Source of the DNA: JANNYA01 sp031422315
GTDB taxonomy: Bacteria > Pseudomonadota > Gammaproteobacteria > Xanthomonadales > SZUA-5
Length of the DNA: 64,000 nucleotides
Direction of reading: 5' to 3'
NCBI GenBank assembly: GCA_031422315.1
Contig: JANOQN010000076.1
Coordinates: forward strand, 1 to 64,000
A model generated the notes under the pieces. The model made no database searches. It was given only the letters and a program-made list of their open reading frames with translations, and had not been told where the DNA came from. Both the position numbers and the translations under genes were made by a program. Positions 53,122 to 61,491 of the stretch are shown piece by piece; position 1 is the first letter of the stretch; each line of letters opens with the position of its first letter.

Positions 53122-54294
53122 GTGAAAAATAACTATGACTTTAATTACATCCTCGATCTTAACGATAATCAAACTGAGACGTATTTTAAGCTTATTGGAA
53201 AAGAAACGGCAAGAGACGCCTTAGGTATTGGGTACAGATCAAATACTGAAGGCATGGATTTTCTGCTTATTCCAGAAATAAATTCTATTTTTACAATGAG
53301 CACCATGCAATTAAACGTTGCGCGTTTTCCTAAGCCTCAGTTAAACCTTGACTCCTGGACACCTCCAAAAGGAAATAGATTTTTAAACGAAGTTCAAAAG
53401 ATGAAAATTCTTAGCCCATCACTCAATATCAAATCACCTAAAGCACCCTTTAGAATTGAACGTCCATTCAGAACAAGGAATCTAACTGAACACCCGTCAA
53501 TTGCGCAGCAAATGTTCTCCAATACCGTTGGGATATCACCCAGGAATTTTCTTGGCCTCAACGATAATCACCCTTCTGGGAAACTCATAAAGATCGCTGT
53601 AGTTGATTGCGGAATGAACGATAGTTCACTACCAAATTTTGACCTTGATGCAAGTATCGACTTTAGTTCAAGCGAAACAACCTGCTCAACAGTCGCTGAG
53701 AAACGACATGGACAGTTCGTTAGATCAATTTTATTTGACGAATCGCTCGGCGTTGCGCCTAAAGCAAAAGTGCTGCAAGCCAATGTATCGTTCGAGTCTA
53801 GCTTGGTACCGATATTATTAGGACTCTTGTGGGCGGTGCGGCAACAGGCGAGCGTAGTTTCAATAAGTGCGAGAACTGCGCAGTCCTCAAGCGGCTCAAT
53901 CCCATTAGCGCTTGAGAAAGTGATAAAGCTTTGTGTAGATGCTCGTTGTCAAATTGTCGCTGGTACAGGAAGTGATAAGAGTTACTGTTCCAGCTTAGCA
54001 TTATCAGACAAAATCATTGCAGTGGGTGGCATTAAAACGAACGGTGATATGCTTTTTGAAAAATTCGACGGCCCCAGCAAAACTGACTGCCTCGCTTTGG
54101 GCGAACGCGTACTAACAAACTCATGTCAAAAGTTGGAAATTTTTTATGGTGCATCTGCAGCCACGCCAATAGTTGCGGGATGCTTGGCACTTTTTTTAAA
54201 CAATTATAACGGGAGATTTGATGAACTAAAAAGTGATTTTTTGAGGAGAAAATGCAGACCTGGCACTCCAGGTGTTATTCATTATAACTTGTGA
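53122..54294 (+). CDS. Subtilisin-like (S8) serine protease, cytosolic
   Basis: A 390-residue subtilase without a signal peptide, starting with GTG after an in-frame stop. The catalytic triad is Asp162 ('IAVVDCGMND'), His196 ('KRHGQFVRSI') and Ser345 ('YGASAATPIVAGCLALFL'). The spacing is close to that of subtilisin. Where most subtilases carry the oxyanion Asn in 'AAGN', this one reads 'IVAGTGSDKS'. The first 150 residues may act as an inhibitory or targeting region. Base composition is low in G+C (23 of 60 in 53281-53340). It is followed by a small exported protein and the CHAT protease gene, which it may process or be activated by. Confidence 0.88.
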   Translation: MKNNYDFNYILDLNDNQTETYFKLIGKETARDALGIGYRSNTEGMDFLLIPEINSIFTMSTMQLNVARFPKPQLNLDSWTPPKGNRFLNEVQKMKILSPSLNIKSPKAPFRIERPFRTRNLTEHPSIAQQMFSNTVGISPRNFLGLNDNHPSGKLIKIAVVDCGMNDSSLPNFDLDASIDFSSSETTCSTVAEKRHGQFVRSILFDESLGVAPKAKVLQANVSFESSLVPILLGLLWAVRQQASVVSISARTAQSSSGSIPLALEKVIKLCVDARCQIVAGTGSDKSYCSSLALSDKIIAVGGIKTNGDMLFEKFDGPSKTDCLALGERVLTNSCQKLEIFYGASAATPIVAGCLALFLNNYNGRFDELKSDFLRRKCRPGTPGVIHYNL

Positions 54295-54301
54295 GGAAAA
54301 T

Positions 54302-54862
54302 ATGCGCAGAACAAAACTAGCTGTTACGTTGGCCATCGTTTCGATGGGCAGCGCTAATTTAGCGGCGGCCCCGAAGTGCCTTTATCGAGAAGGGGATGCC
54401 AAGATCGAAAAAATGCAAATTACGGATTTCGCGAATCCTAGCCACAACATAATCACAATAATGACTTCAAATACTGATGCAGATTGTGCCAGCTCGCTTT
54501 GTGATATCAGAGTCGGCGATCAACTGGAATTCGGACGTGAAATCATATGGAAGCGAAATGGAGGTAAAAATGTCCTATTAAACGCTGAGGCGCAGACTGG
54601 CGGAACTGGAACTACTGTTCGTTACTTGCGACTGCGTTCGCAAGAGAGTGAGGATTTTATCTTCTATCTATTACAAAGCGCTAGTACAGCGGACTGCCCC
54701 TTAGAAAAAACAAAACAATGTAAAACTTATTATTTTGAGGCTTTTCGCACATTGGATGATGCGCGTTACTCAAAGCCTGAAAAGGGCGAGTTTTTAGATC
54801 CTAGTGATTGCACGGAATGGATACAGCCGGGAACTGGGGGTGGAACTGAACCTCCTCCATGA
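54302..54862 (+). CDS. Small exported cysteine-containing protein
   Basis: A 186-residue protein with a signal peptide 'MRRTKLAVTLAIVSMGSANL' cleaved near 'AAA-PK'. GAGG sits just before the ATG at 54302, after the end of the protease gene. Cysteines recur ('APKCLY', 'DADCASSLCD', 'ADCPLEKTKQCK', 'DPSDC'), suggesting disulfides in the periplasm. The end is a Gly/Pro tail ('GTGGGTEPPP'). It overlaps the CHAT gene by 4 bases (ATGA). It has no recognised domain. A role as ligand, inhibitor or substrate of the proteases is inference. Confidence 0.7.
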   Translation: MRRTKLAVTLAIVSMGSANLAAAPKCLYREGDAKIEKMQITDFANPSHNIITIMTSNTDADCASSLCDIRVGDQLEFGREIIWKRNGGKNVLLNAEAQTGGTGTTVRYLRLRSQESEDFIFYLLQSASTADCPLEKTKQCKTYYFEAFRTLDDARYSKPEKGEFLDPSDCTEWIQPGTGGGTEPPP

Positions 54863-57792
54863 AGTGGAAGAGCGCCGTTGCGTTTTCATGCTTAGCGTTC
54901 AGCAGCATATGTTGTTCAAGGTCGTTTTTGGCATCGCTAGGCTGCAATGAATCAATTAAATTAGATATTAATTTGATCGGTATTGAGATCACAGAGTTGA
55001 ATCGCCACCGCTTTATCGTTTCGGAAATTGGAGCCGAAGCTGAATATTCATTAGATCAAGTTACCTGGCAACCATTAGCGTTGCCAGGTACTAGGTTGGG
55101 TTTTCATCTATTCGAAGATACTAGCCAAGTATGGATTCGGTCTTCTTTTGTCCCCAATGCCAATGTGATGCTAGGAAAAGATTGTAAGTTTACGGACAAG
55201 GATTTTTTCTGGATAAGCAATCTGCAGAAGCTTGCTGAAACGCACGACTTCACAATTGGCAATCGGCCAGCTAATTTGGCGTTTTTGAACAGCAATGTGC
55301 CTGAAAAATTGGGAGATTTTCAGCAAGCGCTGCTATTTCACTTCACTGCAAATCAACTCTATTTGGCGAGGGACTTTAAAAAAGCTACGGTCTATTTTAA
55401 GGCTGCAATGTCTGCTTGGATGGCACTTCAAGTCGATGAATATTATATTTCGGCGTTAGTGGGCTATATTGGTTTAATCCAAGAGTTAGGAGAAACGCTG
55501 TTAAATAGAGAATTGGAATTGTATAGTTCACTTAGAAAAAGTAAAACCACATCTTCTCGATATTTTCACAATCGCTTGCACTCTATTGAGTGTCAAAGAA
55601 TCTTCTCTTCTGGAAAAATTATTGCAAGCAGGAAGTGCTTCTCCGAAGTTCTAGAGGTGTACATTGCACTGAATGAGTTTGGTGACGCATTGAACTCAGT
55701 AACCAGCATGCTCTACGCAATGGAAATTAGCTCTCAACTATCTCTTCTGAATTCTGGCGAATTATTTGATTTTCTCAGCCGTATTCCAGATCTAAAATCT
55801 CTTAATATTTCAAAAGGCCGGTTTTTTTTAAAGGTATATGACACGTACCGCAGGAGCGGCTATTTTGGCGAGGCGTTAAAATTTCTAGAAAGGGCAAGAG
55901 AGGCATTTTCTGAGTCCACCGAGGAAAGCGCTAATTGGCTAGTTCATATTGAACTTAATGCATCAGAAATCCAATCTAGCTTTGGCCTAGAAGAGCAAGC
56001 AATGGCCGCTATTGTGGCCGCAACTAAACATATCGATAGACACTCGCCGCCAACGAGGGTTGCAAGTGTGTATTTCCGGCTCGCAGATAATTTGGAACGC
56101 ATGGGTAGGTCTGAAGAGGCTATTGAGTGGTTCTTAAAGTCATCCGCCATTTATTCATCTTCAGAAAGGCTCTTGGATTCTCAACTAGCACAACTCTCAT
56201 CATTAGAATCCCAGACAGACGTAAGCAAATTCGATTTTGACCGCTTCCCAAACTCTGAGGATATTTTTGAATCTCGCCTAAGTTTATTGCGGGCACGCAG
56301 TTTTGCTCAAACTGGTCAGCACGCAGACGCGATTAAGTGGGCAGAACAAGCGCGCTTAACTGCACAGTCGCCAACTCAGCGAATAAATAGCATCGCTTTT
56401 TTAACTCGGCAGCTTGGAAATAATAAACTTCTGGAGGATTTTTCCAAGCAGCTCTCAATGCAAGCCGACCAATCCCCCACCGCCGCCCTAGCCTACCTAA
56501 CCCTACGCAGCGGCGAAAAAGTCCGCCGCGCTTGGATTGACTCGCTAATCGCATCAACCGAGCCAGCAGCAGTATTCAAAACAGCTTTGCTTGCAACCCC
56601 AGCCCGATTCATGACCTCCGTTGTGAGCCCGCAAAAGCAAGTCGAGATCGTCGCTAAACAAGCGGCGGGTGAGCAGGGCTTCTTGGCGCAGTTGACCGGG
56701 CCACAAGCAAAACCGCCGGAACGCTTTAAGGCAGCGCGGGTGCCTACGCTTGCGCAGTTCCAAGCCGGGCTGCCGGAGGGTGCGCAGGCTTTGCTGCTGT
56801 TGCCGGGAGATAAGCAAAGTGCGGCGCTTTGGTTGAGCCGGGAAGGCAGCAAGTTGGTGATATTACCGGCGCGGGCATCGATTTTGGCGGCTTCGCTTAG
56901 GTTGAATCAGGCGTTGGCAAGCCCGCAATCAGCACCGAAAGCGGCTGAAGCGGCGGCCGCTGGGCTTTCTGGATTGCTGTTTGCCGGTGCGCCGGGCGGG
57001 GCACCTAAACAGCTGTGGATTTTGGCGGATGAGCTGAGTGCGGCGATTCCTTTCTCGGCTTTGCCTTGGCCTGGCAGTTCCGTACCGTTAGTTCAGAGCA
57101 CGGATATCAGTTTGATGACGGGTGTGCGTGTTGATCCTGCTTCACAAGCGCCGCAAGCGGTGCTCGGCAAGCCAACTTTTTTTGCCCCGGCCTACACCGC
57201 AGCGGGCGCGGATGCGCTGCAAAGCTTGGAATTCGCCGGGCTTGAGCGCGCGCGCATTGAGCGGGAAAGCGCGAAAATTTGGGGCGCGCTGACCGGGGCG
57301 AACGCTACCCGTGCGGCATTTCAGGATTTGATTCAAACGCCGGGCGCGTGGCTGCACGTGGCCGCGCACGGCAAGGCGGACCCTGGCGTGTTAGGCAATG
57401 CTGGGCTTTGGCTGGCGAACAGCTCGGGGCCGGATGCGGACTTTCTGAGCTGGCTGGAGCTGGGCAATATCCGGAATCAAGCCGAATTGATGGTGTTGAA
57501 TGCCTGCCAATCCGCCACTGGCGCGCAGCCTTCGCGCCAGGCCAATGTCAGCTTTGCCTTAGCGATGTCAACCAGCGGCGCAAATCATGTGGTAGCTGCG
57601 CTTTGGCCGGTCAGCGATGTGGCGTCGGGCACGTGGATTCCAGCGTTCTATCGGCAGCTTGGGCAAGGTGGCCATGCCGAGCAAAGTGCGTCTGCCGTGC
57701 GACAAGCGCAGCTCAGCTTGTACCATTCGCCGCACTATCGGCACCCTTTTTATTGGGCTTCGTTGGTGCATTTTCGCAAGGTGGTGTTTTAG
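54859..57792 (+). CDS. TPR-CHAT protease
   Basis: A 977-residue protein. A possible signal peptide or membrane anchor lies at 'WKSAVAFSCLAFSSICC'. A divergent N-terminal domain follows, then TPR-like helices over about residues 160-520 ('FKKATVYFKAAMSAWMALQ', 'YFGEALKFLERAREAFSES', 'MGRSEEAIEWFLKSSAIYS'). The C-terminal CHAT domain (from about 640) has His837 in 'WLHVAAHGKADPG' and Cys883 in 'MVLNACQSATG'. In other systems TPR-CHAT proteins are activated proteases that cut specific targets. Base composition rises sharply near 56460. It is probably in an operon with the S8 protease and the exported protein. Confidence 0.85.
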   Translation: MKWKSAVAFSCLAFSSICCSRSFLASLGCNESIKLDINLIGIEITELNRHRFIVSEIGAEAEYSLDQVTWQPLALPGTRLGFHLFEDTSQVWIRSSFVPNANVMLGKDCKFTDKDFFWISNLQKLAETHDFTIGNRPANLAFLNSNVPEKLGDFQQALLFHFTANQLYLARDFKKATVYFKAAMSAWMALQVDEYYISALVGYIGLIQELGETLLNRELELYSSLRKSKTTSSRYFHNRLHSIECQRIFSSGKIIASRKCFSEVLEVYIALNEFGDALNSVTSMLYAMEISSQLSLLNSGELFDFLSRIPDLKSLNISKGRFFLKVYDTYRRSGYFGEALKFLERAREAFSESTEESANWLVHIELNASEIQSSFGLEEQAMAAIVAATKHIDRHSPPTRVASVYFRLADNLERMGRSEEAIEWFLKSSAIYSSSERLLDSQLAQLSSLESQTDVSKFDFDRFPNSEDIFESRLSLLRARSFAQTGQHADAIKWAEQARLTAQSPTQRINSIAFLTRQLGNNKLLEDFSKQLSMQADQSPTAALAYLTLRSGEKVRRAWIDSLIASTEPAAVFKTALLATPARFMTSVVSPQKQVEIVAKQAAGEQGFLAQLTGPQAKPPERFKAARVPTLAQFQAGLPEGAQALLLLPGDKQSAALWLSREGSKLVILPARASILAASLRLNQALASPQSAPKAAEAAAAGLSGLLFAGAPGGAPKQLWILADELSAAIPFSALPWPGSSVPLVQSTDISLMTGVRVDPASQAPQAVLGKPTFFAPAYTAAGADALQSLEFAGLERARIERESAKIWGALTGANATRAAFQDLIQTPGAWLHVAAHGKADPGVLGNAGLWLANSSGPDADFLSWLELGNIRNQAELMVLNACQSATGAQPSRQANVSFALAMSTSGANHVVAALWPVSDVASGTWIPAFYRQLGQGGHAEQSASAVRQAQLSLYHSPHYRHPFYWASLVHFRKVVF

Positions 57793-57819
57793 CTTGCGAG
57801 GGCATGAGAATTTGGCTAA

Positions 57820-57843
57820 TGTGTGTACGTAGACGTACACACA
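57820..57843. promoter_or_regulatory. 24-bp palindromic operator of vapBC
   Basis: TGTGTGTACGT, AG, ACGTACACACA is a perfect inverted repeat with 11-bp arms and a 2-base centre. It ends 9 bases before the antitoxin ATG at 57853. VapB antitoxins of this fold bind palindromes of about this length in their own promoters, so autorepression is the likely use. GGA at 57844-57847 is near the start. No direct evidence. Confidence 0.75.
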
Positions 57844-57852
57844 GGATTAGTT

Positions 57853-58104
57853 ATGACCGTTCTTAGCCGAGTCTTTTTCAACGGCAATTCCCAAGCCGTG
57901 CGAATTCCGCAGGAGTTTCGATTAGATGCGAATCGGGTACAAATTAGCCGCGCGAGCAATGGGGATTTGATTATTCACCCAATTCCAAAAGCTCGCGGCA
58001 CCGCGTTGTTTGAGGCATTAAACTATTTTGAGCCAGATTTCATTGCGGCACTAGAAAAGGGTCAAGAGGACATTGTTGAGATGCAGGATAGAGAATCGTT
58101 TTGA
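57853..58104 (+). CDS. vapB: VapB-type antitoxin (SpoVT/AbrB fold)
   Basis: An 83-residue protein starting 'MTVLSRVFFNGNSQAVRIPQ' with 'EFRLDANRVQISRASNGDLI', the VapB-type looped-hinge DNA-binding fold. The C-terminal part would block the toxin. An ORF from 57823 is longer, but the ATG at 57853 gives the family start and keeps the palindromic operator upstream. It overlaps the toxin gene by 4 bases. Confidence 0.9.
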   Translation: MTVLSRVFFNGNSQAVRIPQEFRLDANRVQISRASNGDLIIHPIPKARGTALFEALNYFEPDFIAALEKGQEDIVEMQDRESF

Positions 58105-58508
58105 GGTACATGCTTGACACCAACACGTTGATCTATATCGTTAAAAAGCGGCCTTTGCAGGTTCTAACTCGCTTGAATTCTTTGAATGCTGACGACGAGT
58201 TGTGTATGTCATTCGTCTCATATGCTGAACTACAAAAAGGTGTTGAACAGAGTAGTAAACCACAAGCCGCTGCAAAAGCTAACGCTATGTTAATCAATGA
58301 AATTCCAGTTATTTTTAACGCCAACGAAGAAACTTGTTTCCGCTACGCTGCCGAATTCTTGAGGCTTAAGCGGCTCGGTACTGCAATCGGTGGCAACGAT
58401 CTTTGGATCGCATGCCATGCACTTTCGATCTCTGCAGTTTTAGTAACCAACAACACCCGAGAATTCGCTCGAATTCAAGGTTTAGCGCTGGAAAACTGGG
58501 TAGTCTGA
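58101..58508 (+). CDS. vapC: VapC-type PIN ribonuclease toxin
   Basis: A 135-residue PIN-domain protein. The TTG at 58101 overlaps the antitoxin stop and gives the family N-terminus (M)RYMLDTNTLIYIV with Asp6 in the metal site; an ATG at 58110 would remove three residues. Further acids: 'VSYAELQKGVEQ' (Glu), 'GGNDLWIACHA' (Asp) and 'TNNTREFARI' (Asn/Thr where the last Asp often sits). VapC toxins of this type cut initiator tRNA in some enteric bacteria. It lies between the CHAT gene and the sigma factor gene. Confidence 0.9.
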   Translation: MRYMLDTNTLIYIVKKRPLQVLTRLNSLNADDELCMSFVSYAELQKGVEQSSKPQAAAKANAMLINEIPVIFNANEETCFRYAAEFLRLKRLGTAIGGNDLWIACHALSISAVLVTNNTREFARIQGLALENWVV

Positions 58509-58569
58509 AAAGCATTTGGCAATGTTATGAGTCGTGGGTTTTTTTACCCAAACGTATTTCCAAATCCTC

Positions 58570-59235
58570 ATGTTTCCCTCACACTCACGGCTTAGGCGTT
58601 TGGCGCAATTGGGGGCTAGTTTGCAAGCAGACGCATCGGCGCAAAGCGCGCAGGATCTAGATCATGATGAGGCGAATCTGCCGACCGTTGCTGATTTATT
58701 TCGCTGTAGTAAGGGTTTGAAAGTTATTTTGTTGCGGATGACGCGTGACCCGGATTTGGCGAGCGATCTAACCCAGGATGTACTGGAAAGCGTGCTTGGC
58801 GCGATTAAAGCGAAGCGCGTTAAGTCTGCTGGGGCGCTGCCGGCGTACGTGCATGCCTGTGCGAAAAACATGGTGATCGCGAATGCGCGCCGCGCTAGCC
58901 GAATCGTTCTGGATAATGACGTTGAGGCGATATCCGCTGATGCCACGCCGCTGGATACTTATGAAAAGGCTGAACTTGCAGCGCTGGCAGGGCAGGTGCT
59001 GGCTGAGCTAAATTCCGAGCGAGATCGCGCATTAATTCGCGGTTTTTATGTCGATGGGCAAACCAAACAGGCGCTGATGCTGGCTTGGAATCTAGATAAA
59101 GATCATTTTGATAAGGTGCTTTCGCGCGCAAGGTTGCGAATGCGTGAACTGATGCACGAAAAACTGGCAGGTAGGGCAGGTGCGGTGTCAGGTGTTACTG
59201 GTTTGCATCTCGTAGCTAAATATGGAGATGCCTAA
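58570..59235 (+). CDS. ECF-type sigma factor
   Basis: A 221-residue sigma-70 family protein. Region 2 reads 'LLRMTRDPDLASDLTQDVLE', 'ALPAYVHACAKNMVIANARR'. Region 4 reads 'RALIRGFYVDGQTKQALMLA', 'KDHFDKVLSRARLRMREL'. It lacks regions 1 and 3. The start is uncertain: ATG 58570 is preferred to a GTG at 58534. The next gene starts directly after its stop and encodes a membrane protein, the usual sigma/anti-sigma pair. It lies downstream of the TPR-CHAT and VapBC genes in the same direction. Its target promoters are unknown. Confidence 0.85.
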   Translation: MFPSHSRLRRLAQLGASLQADASAQSAQDLDHDEANLPTVADLFRCSKGLKVILLRMTRDPDLASDLTQDVLESVLGAIKAKRVKSAGALPAYVHACAKNMVIANARRASRIVLDNDVEAISADATPLDTYEKAELAALAGQVLAELNSERDRALIRGFYVDGQTKQALMLAWNLDKDHFDKVLSRARLRMRELMHEKLAGRAGAVSGVTGLHLVAKYGDA

Positions 59236-59877
59236 ATGAAATCTGAAATTTTGAACCCGCACATCCGTAACTATTTACTGAGTGCTTACCTCAACCGTGA
59301 GCTGGACGCCGAAACCGAAGCCGAGTTCGAGTTAGAACTGCTGGCTGATCCTGAGTTGGCCGAAGCGGCGGCGGGCGATACCGGGCTTTTGCTGGGCCTG
59401 AGTGACGTGCAAGCATCCGCTCAAGCGTCTGAGCCAAAACCTGAGCCGGAAAACATTACCGTCGTGGCACCGCGCCGAAAAAGCCGGCGCTGGCTGGCAC
59501 TAGCTGCTGCTGCGTCTGCATTGATACTGGTGTCGGGTAGTTTGGGCTATTTCTTTAAGCCCGCGCCGACGTTGCAGGGCGGTGCGCAGCTGGCCTACAT
59601 TGATAAACAGCGATCGCAGGGTGATGGCATTCAAATCAAGCTGCCTAAATCCGGGCCGCTGGTGCTGATGGTGCCTGTTGCCAGCGTGGGCGCGTGCGTG
59701 GCGGATATTACGATTAGTCAATCTGCGCAAAGCATTCGGGCGAGTTCTGCGCCGGATGATTTTGGCTACGCGGTGGTGGTGCTGGCGATGCAGGCACTAA
59801 GCCCGGGCGCTGCAAACGTTGAGGTGGCCTGTGCGGGGAAATCGGTGGGGCAGTATTCGGTGCTGGTGGTGCGTTGA
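59236..59877 (+). CDS. Probable membrane anti-sigma factor
   Basis: A 213-residue protein beginning immediately after the sigma factor stop. The N-terminal 60 residues ('IRNYLLSAYLNRELDAETEA', 'EFELELLADPELAEAAAGD') are the helical anti-sigma-like part, without the zinc-binding HxxxCxxC motif. A Lys/Arg-rich stretch is followed by one transmembrane helix ('LALAAAASALILVSGSLGYF'), then about 100 residues outside with two cysteines. It would hold the sigma factor at the membrane until a periplasmic signal. The assignment rests on position and topology. Confidence 0.72.
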   Translation: MKSEILNPHIRNYLLSAYLNRELDAETEAEFELELLADPELAEAAAGDTGLLLGLSDVQASAQASEPKPEPENITVVAPRRKSRRWLALAAAASALILVSGSLGYFFKPAPTLQGGAQLAYIDKQRSQGDGIQIKLPKSGPLVLMVPVASVGACVADITISQSAQSIRASSAPDDFGYAVVVLAMQALSPGAANVEVACAGKSVGQYSVLVVR

Positions 59878-59886
59878 ACCTAGGCG

Positions 59887-61452
59887 CTATTCCCGCTCGA
59901 TCACCAAAATCGTCAAATCATCGCTTGACCTAGGCTCGCCAGTGAAGCTGAATACCGATTCGCGCAGCGCAATGGCAATGCTGCTGGCACCGGGCATGCG
60001 TTCTAAGGCGGTATTGCGACGGTCATTGCCGAATAGTTCGGCTTTTTCGTTTTCCGCTTCTTCGACGCCGTCGCTGGTCAGCACAATGGCATCGCCTTTG
60101 CCGAGTAATATGCGCTGATCCTTGCACTCGAGCTTGGCCTGTGCGCCGATCGGCGTACCTGGATCAAAACCCAAATCAATGACCCGGCCGGAATGGGTGC
60201 GCAGTAGCGGTGGATTGTGGCCAGCTAGCGCTAGTCGGCACTGGCCTTTGTCTGGCTGGATGAAAACGGCGGCGGTGGTAGCGAACACGCCGGGTTCTAG
60301 CACTTCCGTCATGTAGCTATTGAGCGCGTTTAAAAAAGCGGCTGGACCTTCGGAATTCGGTAGTAGCAATCTTGACGCTGCCAAGATTTGTGCCATATAC
60401 AAGCTAGCGGATGCGCCTTTGCCGGATACATCACCTAAGATAAAAGCCCACTCGTTTTTCTTGACCATGCGCACGTCATAGAAATCCCCGCCAATCACGT
60501 AGTGCGGAACGTACTGCATAGCGACTTGTAGACCTGGGATTTTGATGGTCGCGGGCACCAGCAGGCGTTTTTGGATGCGCTGCGCGAGCCGTAGATCATC
60601 GTTGGTAATCAGAAATTGTGCGTCTTCAGGGGCGCGATCAATCAATGGACCAAGCAGGCGCGCGGCAAGCTTGAGTGTGTCAACCGCTTCTCCCAGAAAA
60701 AACGGCTTGTTGCTTTCCAAATAGAGTGCGCCGTTCTTGAAGGTGTTGGATTCCAGCTTTAAACACACGATTGCTTCTGGGGCTGATTCCAAACGCAGCT
60801 CTTTCGCCATTTTCGAAAGCTCAACAGCCGCTAACGCGACCACGCCATCGCTCACCGCGACCGCGCCGGAAAGTACGCCATAGAAATCTGGCGCAAAAAA
60901 TCGGCCGCCTTTTATGCCGCCAATGAGTTTGCCGCAAGGATCGAGCAGTGCAGCTTGGGTCAAACCGGGCAGTAGATTGCAGAACATCGCGCCGATCAGC
61001 TCAGCGCGCTGCTGCGGTAGGCGCGGTTTGGATAGCAGGCCGAACAATCCAGCTAGCAATTGTTCGAGCTTTTCCAGCGGAATTTTAGGTTGCGCTTCGA
61101 CCGTCTCTGTAAGCACGACGGCTTTACCGGATGCTTTTATCGGGCTGAGCTGCGTTCTGGCGTTCGCGATAAAATATTCCGCGTTGATTTGCCCGAACTC
61201 AACCAGATCACTCTCTTTCAAGCTGGTCGGCGCGCTAATTTTTTTGCCATTGACCTTGGTGCCGTTAGCCGAATTGAGATCAACCAAAACCAGCTGCGCG
61301 CCATTTTTGTGGATTTGGGCGTGTTGCCGCGATACCGTCGGGTGCTCAATCGGATAGCGCGAGTTCGGATCGCGCCCGACGATGCCGCCTTCGCTGATAT
61401 CGATATCGAAGCTGGCGCGACCGGGTAGATCTAGTATTCGCAAATGCGGCAT
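59887..61452 (-). CDS. FHA-domain PP2C (SpoIIE-type) phosphatase
   Basis: A 521-residue protein. The N-terminal FHA domain has 'GGIVGRDPNSRYPIEHPTVS' , 'RQHAQI' and 'DLNSANGTKVNGKKI', and binds phosphothreonine. A middle region of about 200 residues is helical. The C-terminal phosphatase has 'YVIGGDFYDVRMV' , 'FILGDVSGKGASASL' , 'LALAGHNPPLL' and 'IVLTSDGVEEAEN', the SpoIIE metal-binding set. It would reverse phosphorylation by the Ser/Thr kinases in this window or control an anti-sigma antagonist. It is convergent with the anti-sigma gene, ending 9 bases from it. GGAG precedes the start. Confidence 0.92.
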   Translation of the reverse strand: MPHLRILDLPGRASFDIDISEGGIVGRDPNSRYPIEHPTVSRQHAQIHKNGAQLVLVDLNSANGTKVNGKKISAPTSLKESDLVEFGQINAEYFIANARTQLSPIKASGKAVVLTETVEAQPKIPLEKLEQLLAGLFGLLSKPRLPQQRAELIGAMFCNLLPGLTQAALLDPCGKLIGGIKGGRFFAPDFYGVLSGAVAVSDGVVALAAVELSKMAKELRLESAPEAIVCLKLESNTFKNGALYLESNKPFFLGEAVDTLKLAARLLGPLIDRAPEDAQFLITNDDLRLAQRIQKRLLVPATIKIPGLQVAMQYVPHYVIGGDFYDVRMVKKNEWAFILGDVSGKGASASLYMAQILAASRLLLPNSEGPAAFLNALNSYMTEVLEPGVFATTAAVFIQPDKGQCRLALAGHNPPLLRTHSGRVIDLGFDPGTPIGAQAKLECKDQRILLGKGDAIVLTSDGVEEAENEKAELFGNDRRNTALERMPGASSIAIALRESVFSFTGEPRSSDDLTILVIERE

Positions 61453-61491
61453 TCGGGCTCCATTGAAGTCAGACGATTAGTACGTGACACG

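Noticed and set aside
52950..53132. A 60-residue ORF before the S8 protease
   Set aside because: It overlaps the start of the protease gene, has no ribosome binding site and no recognisable pattern beyond a hydrophobic stretch.
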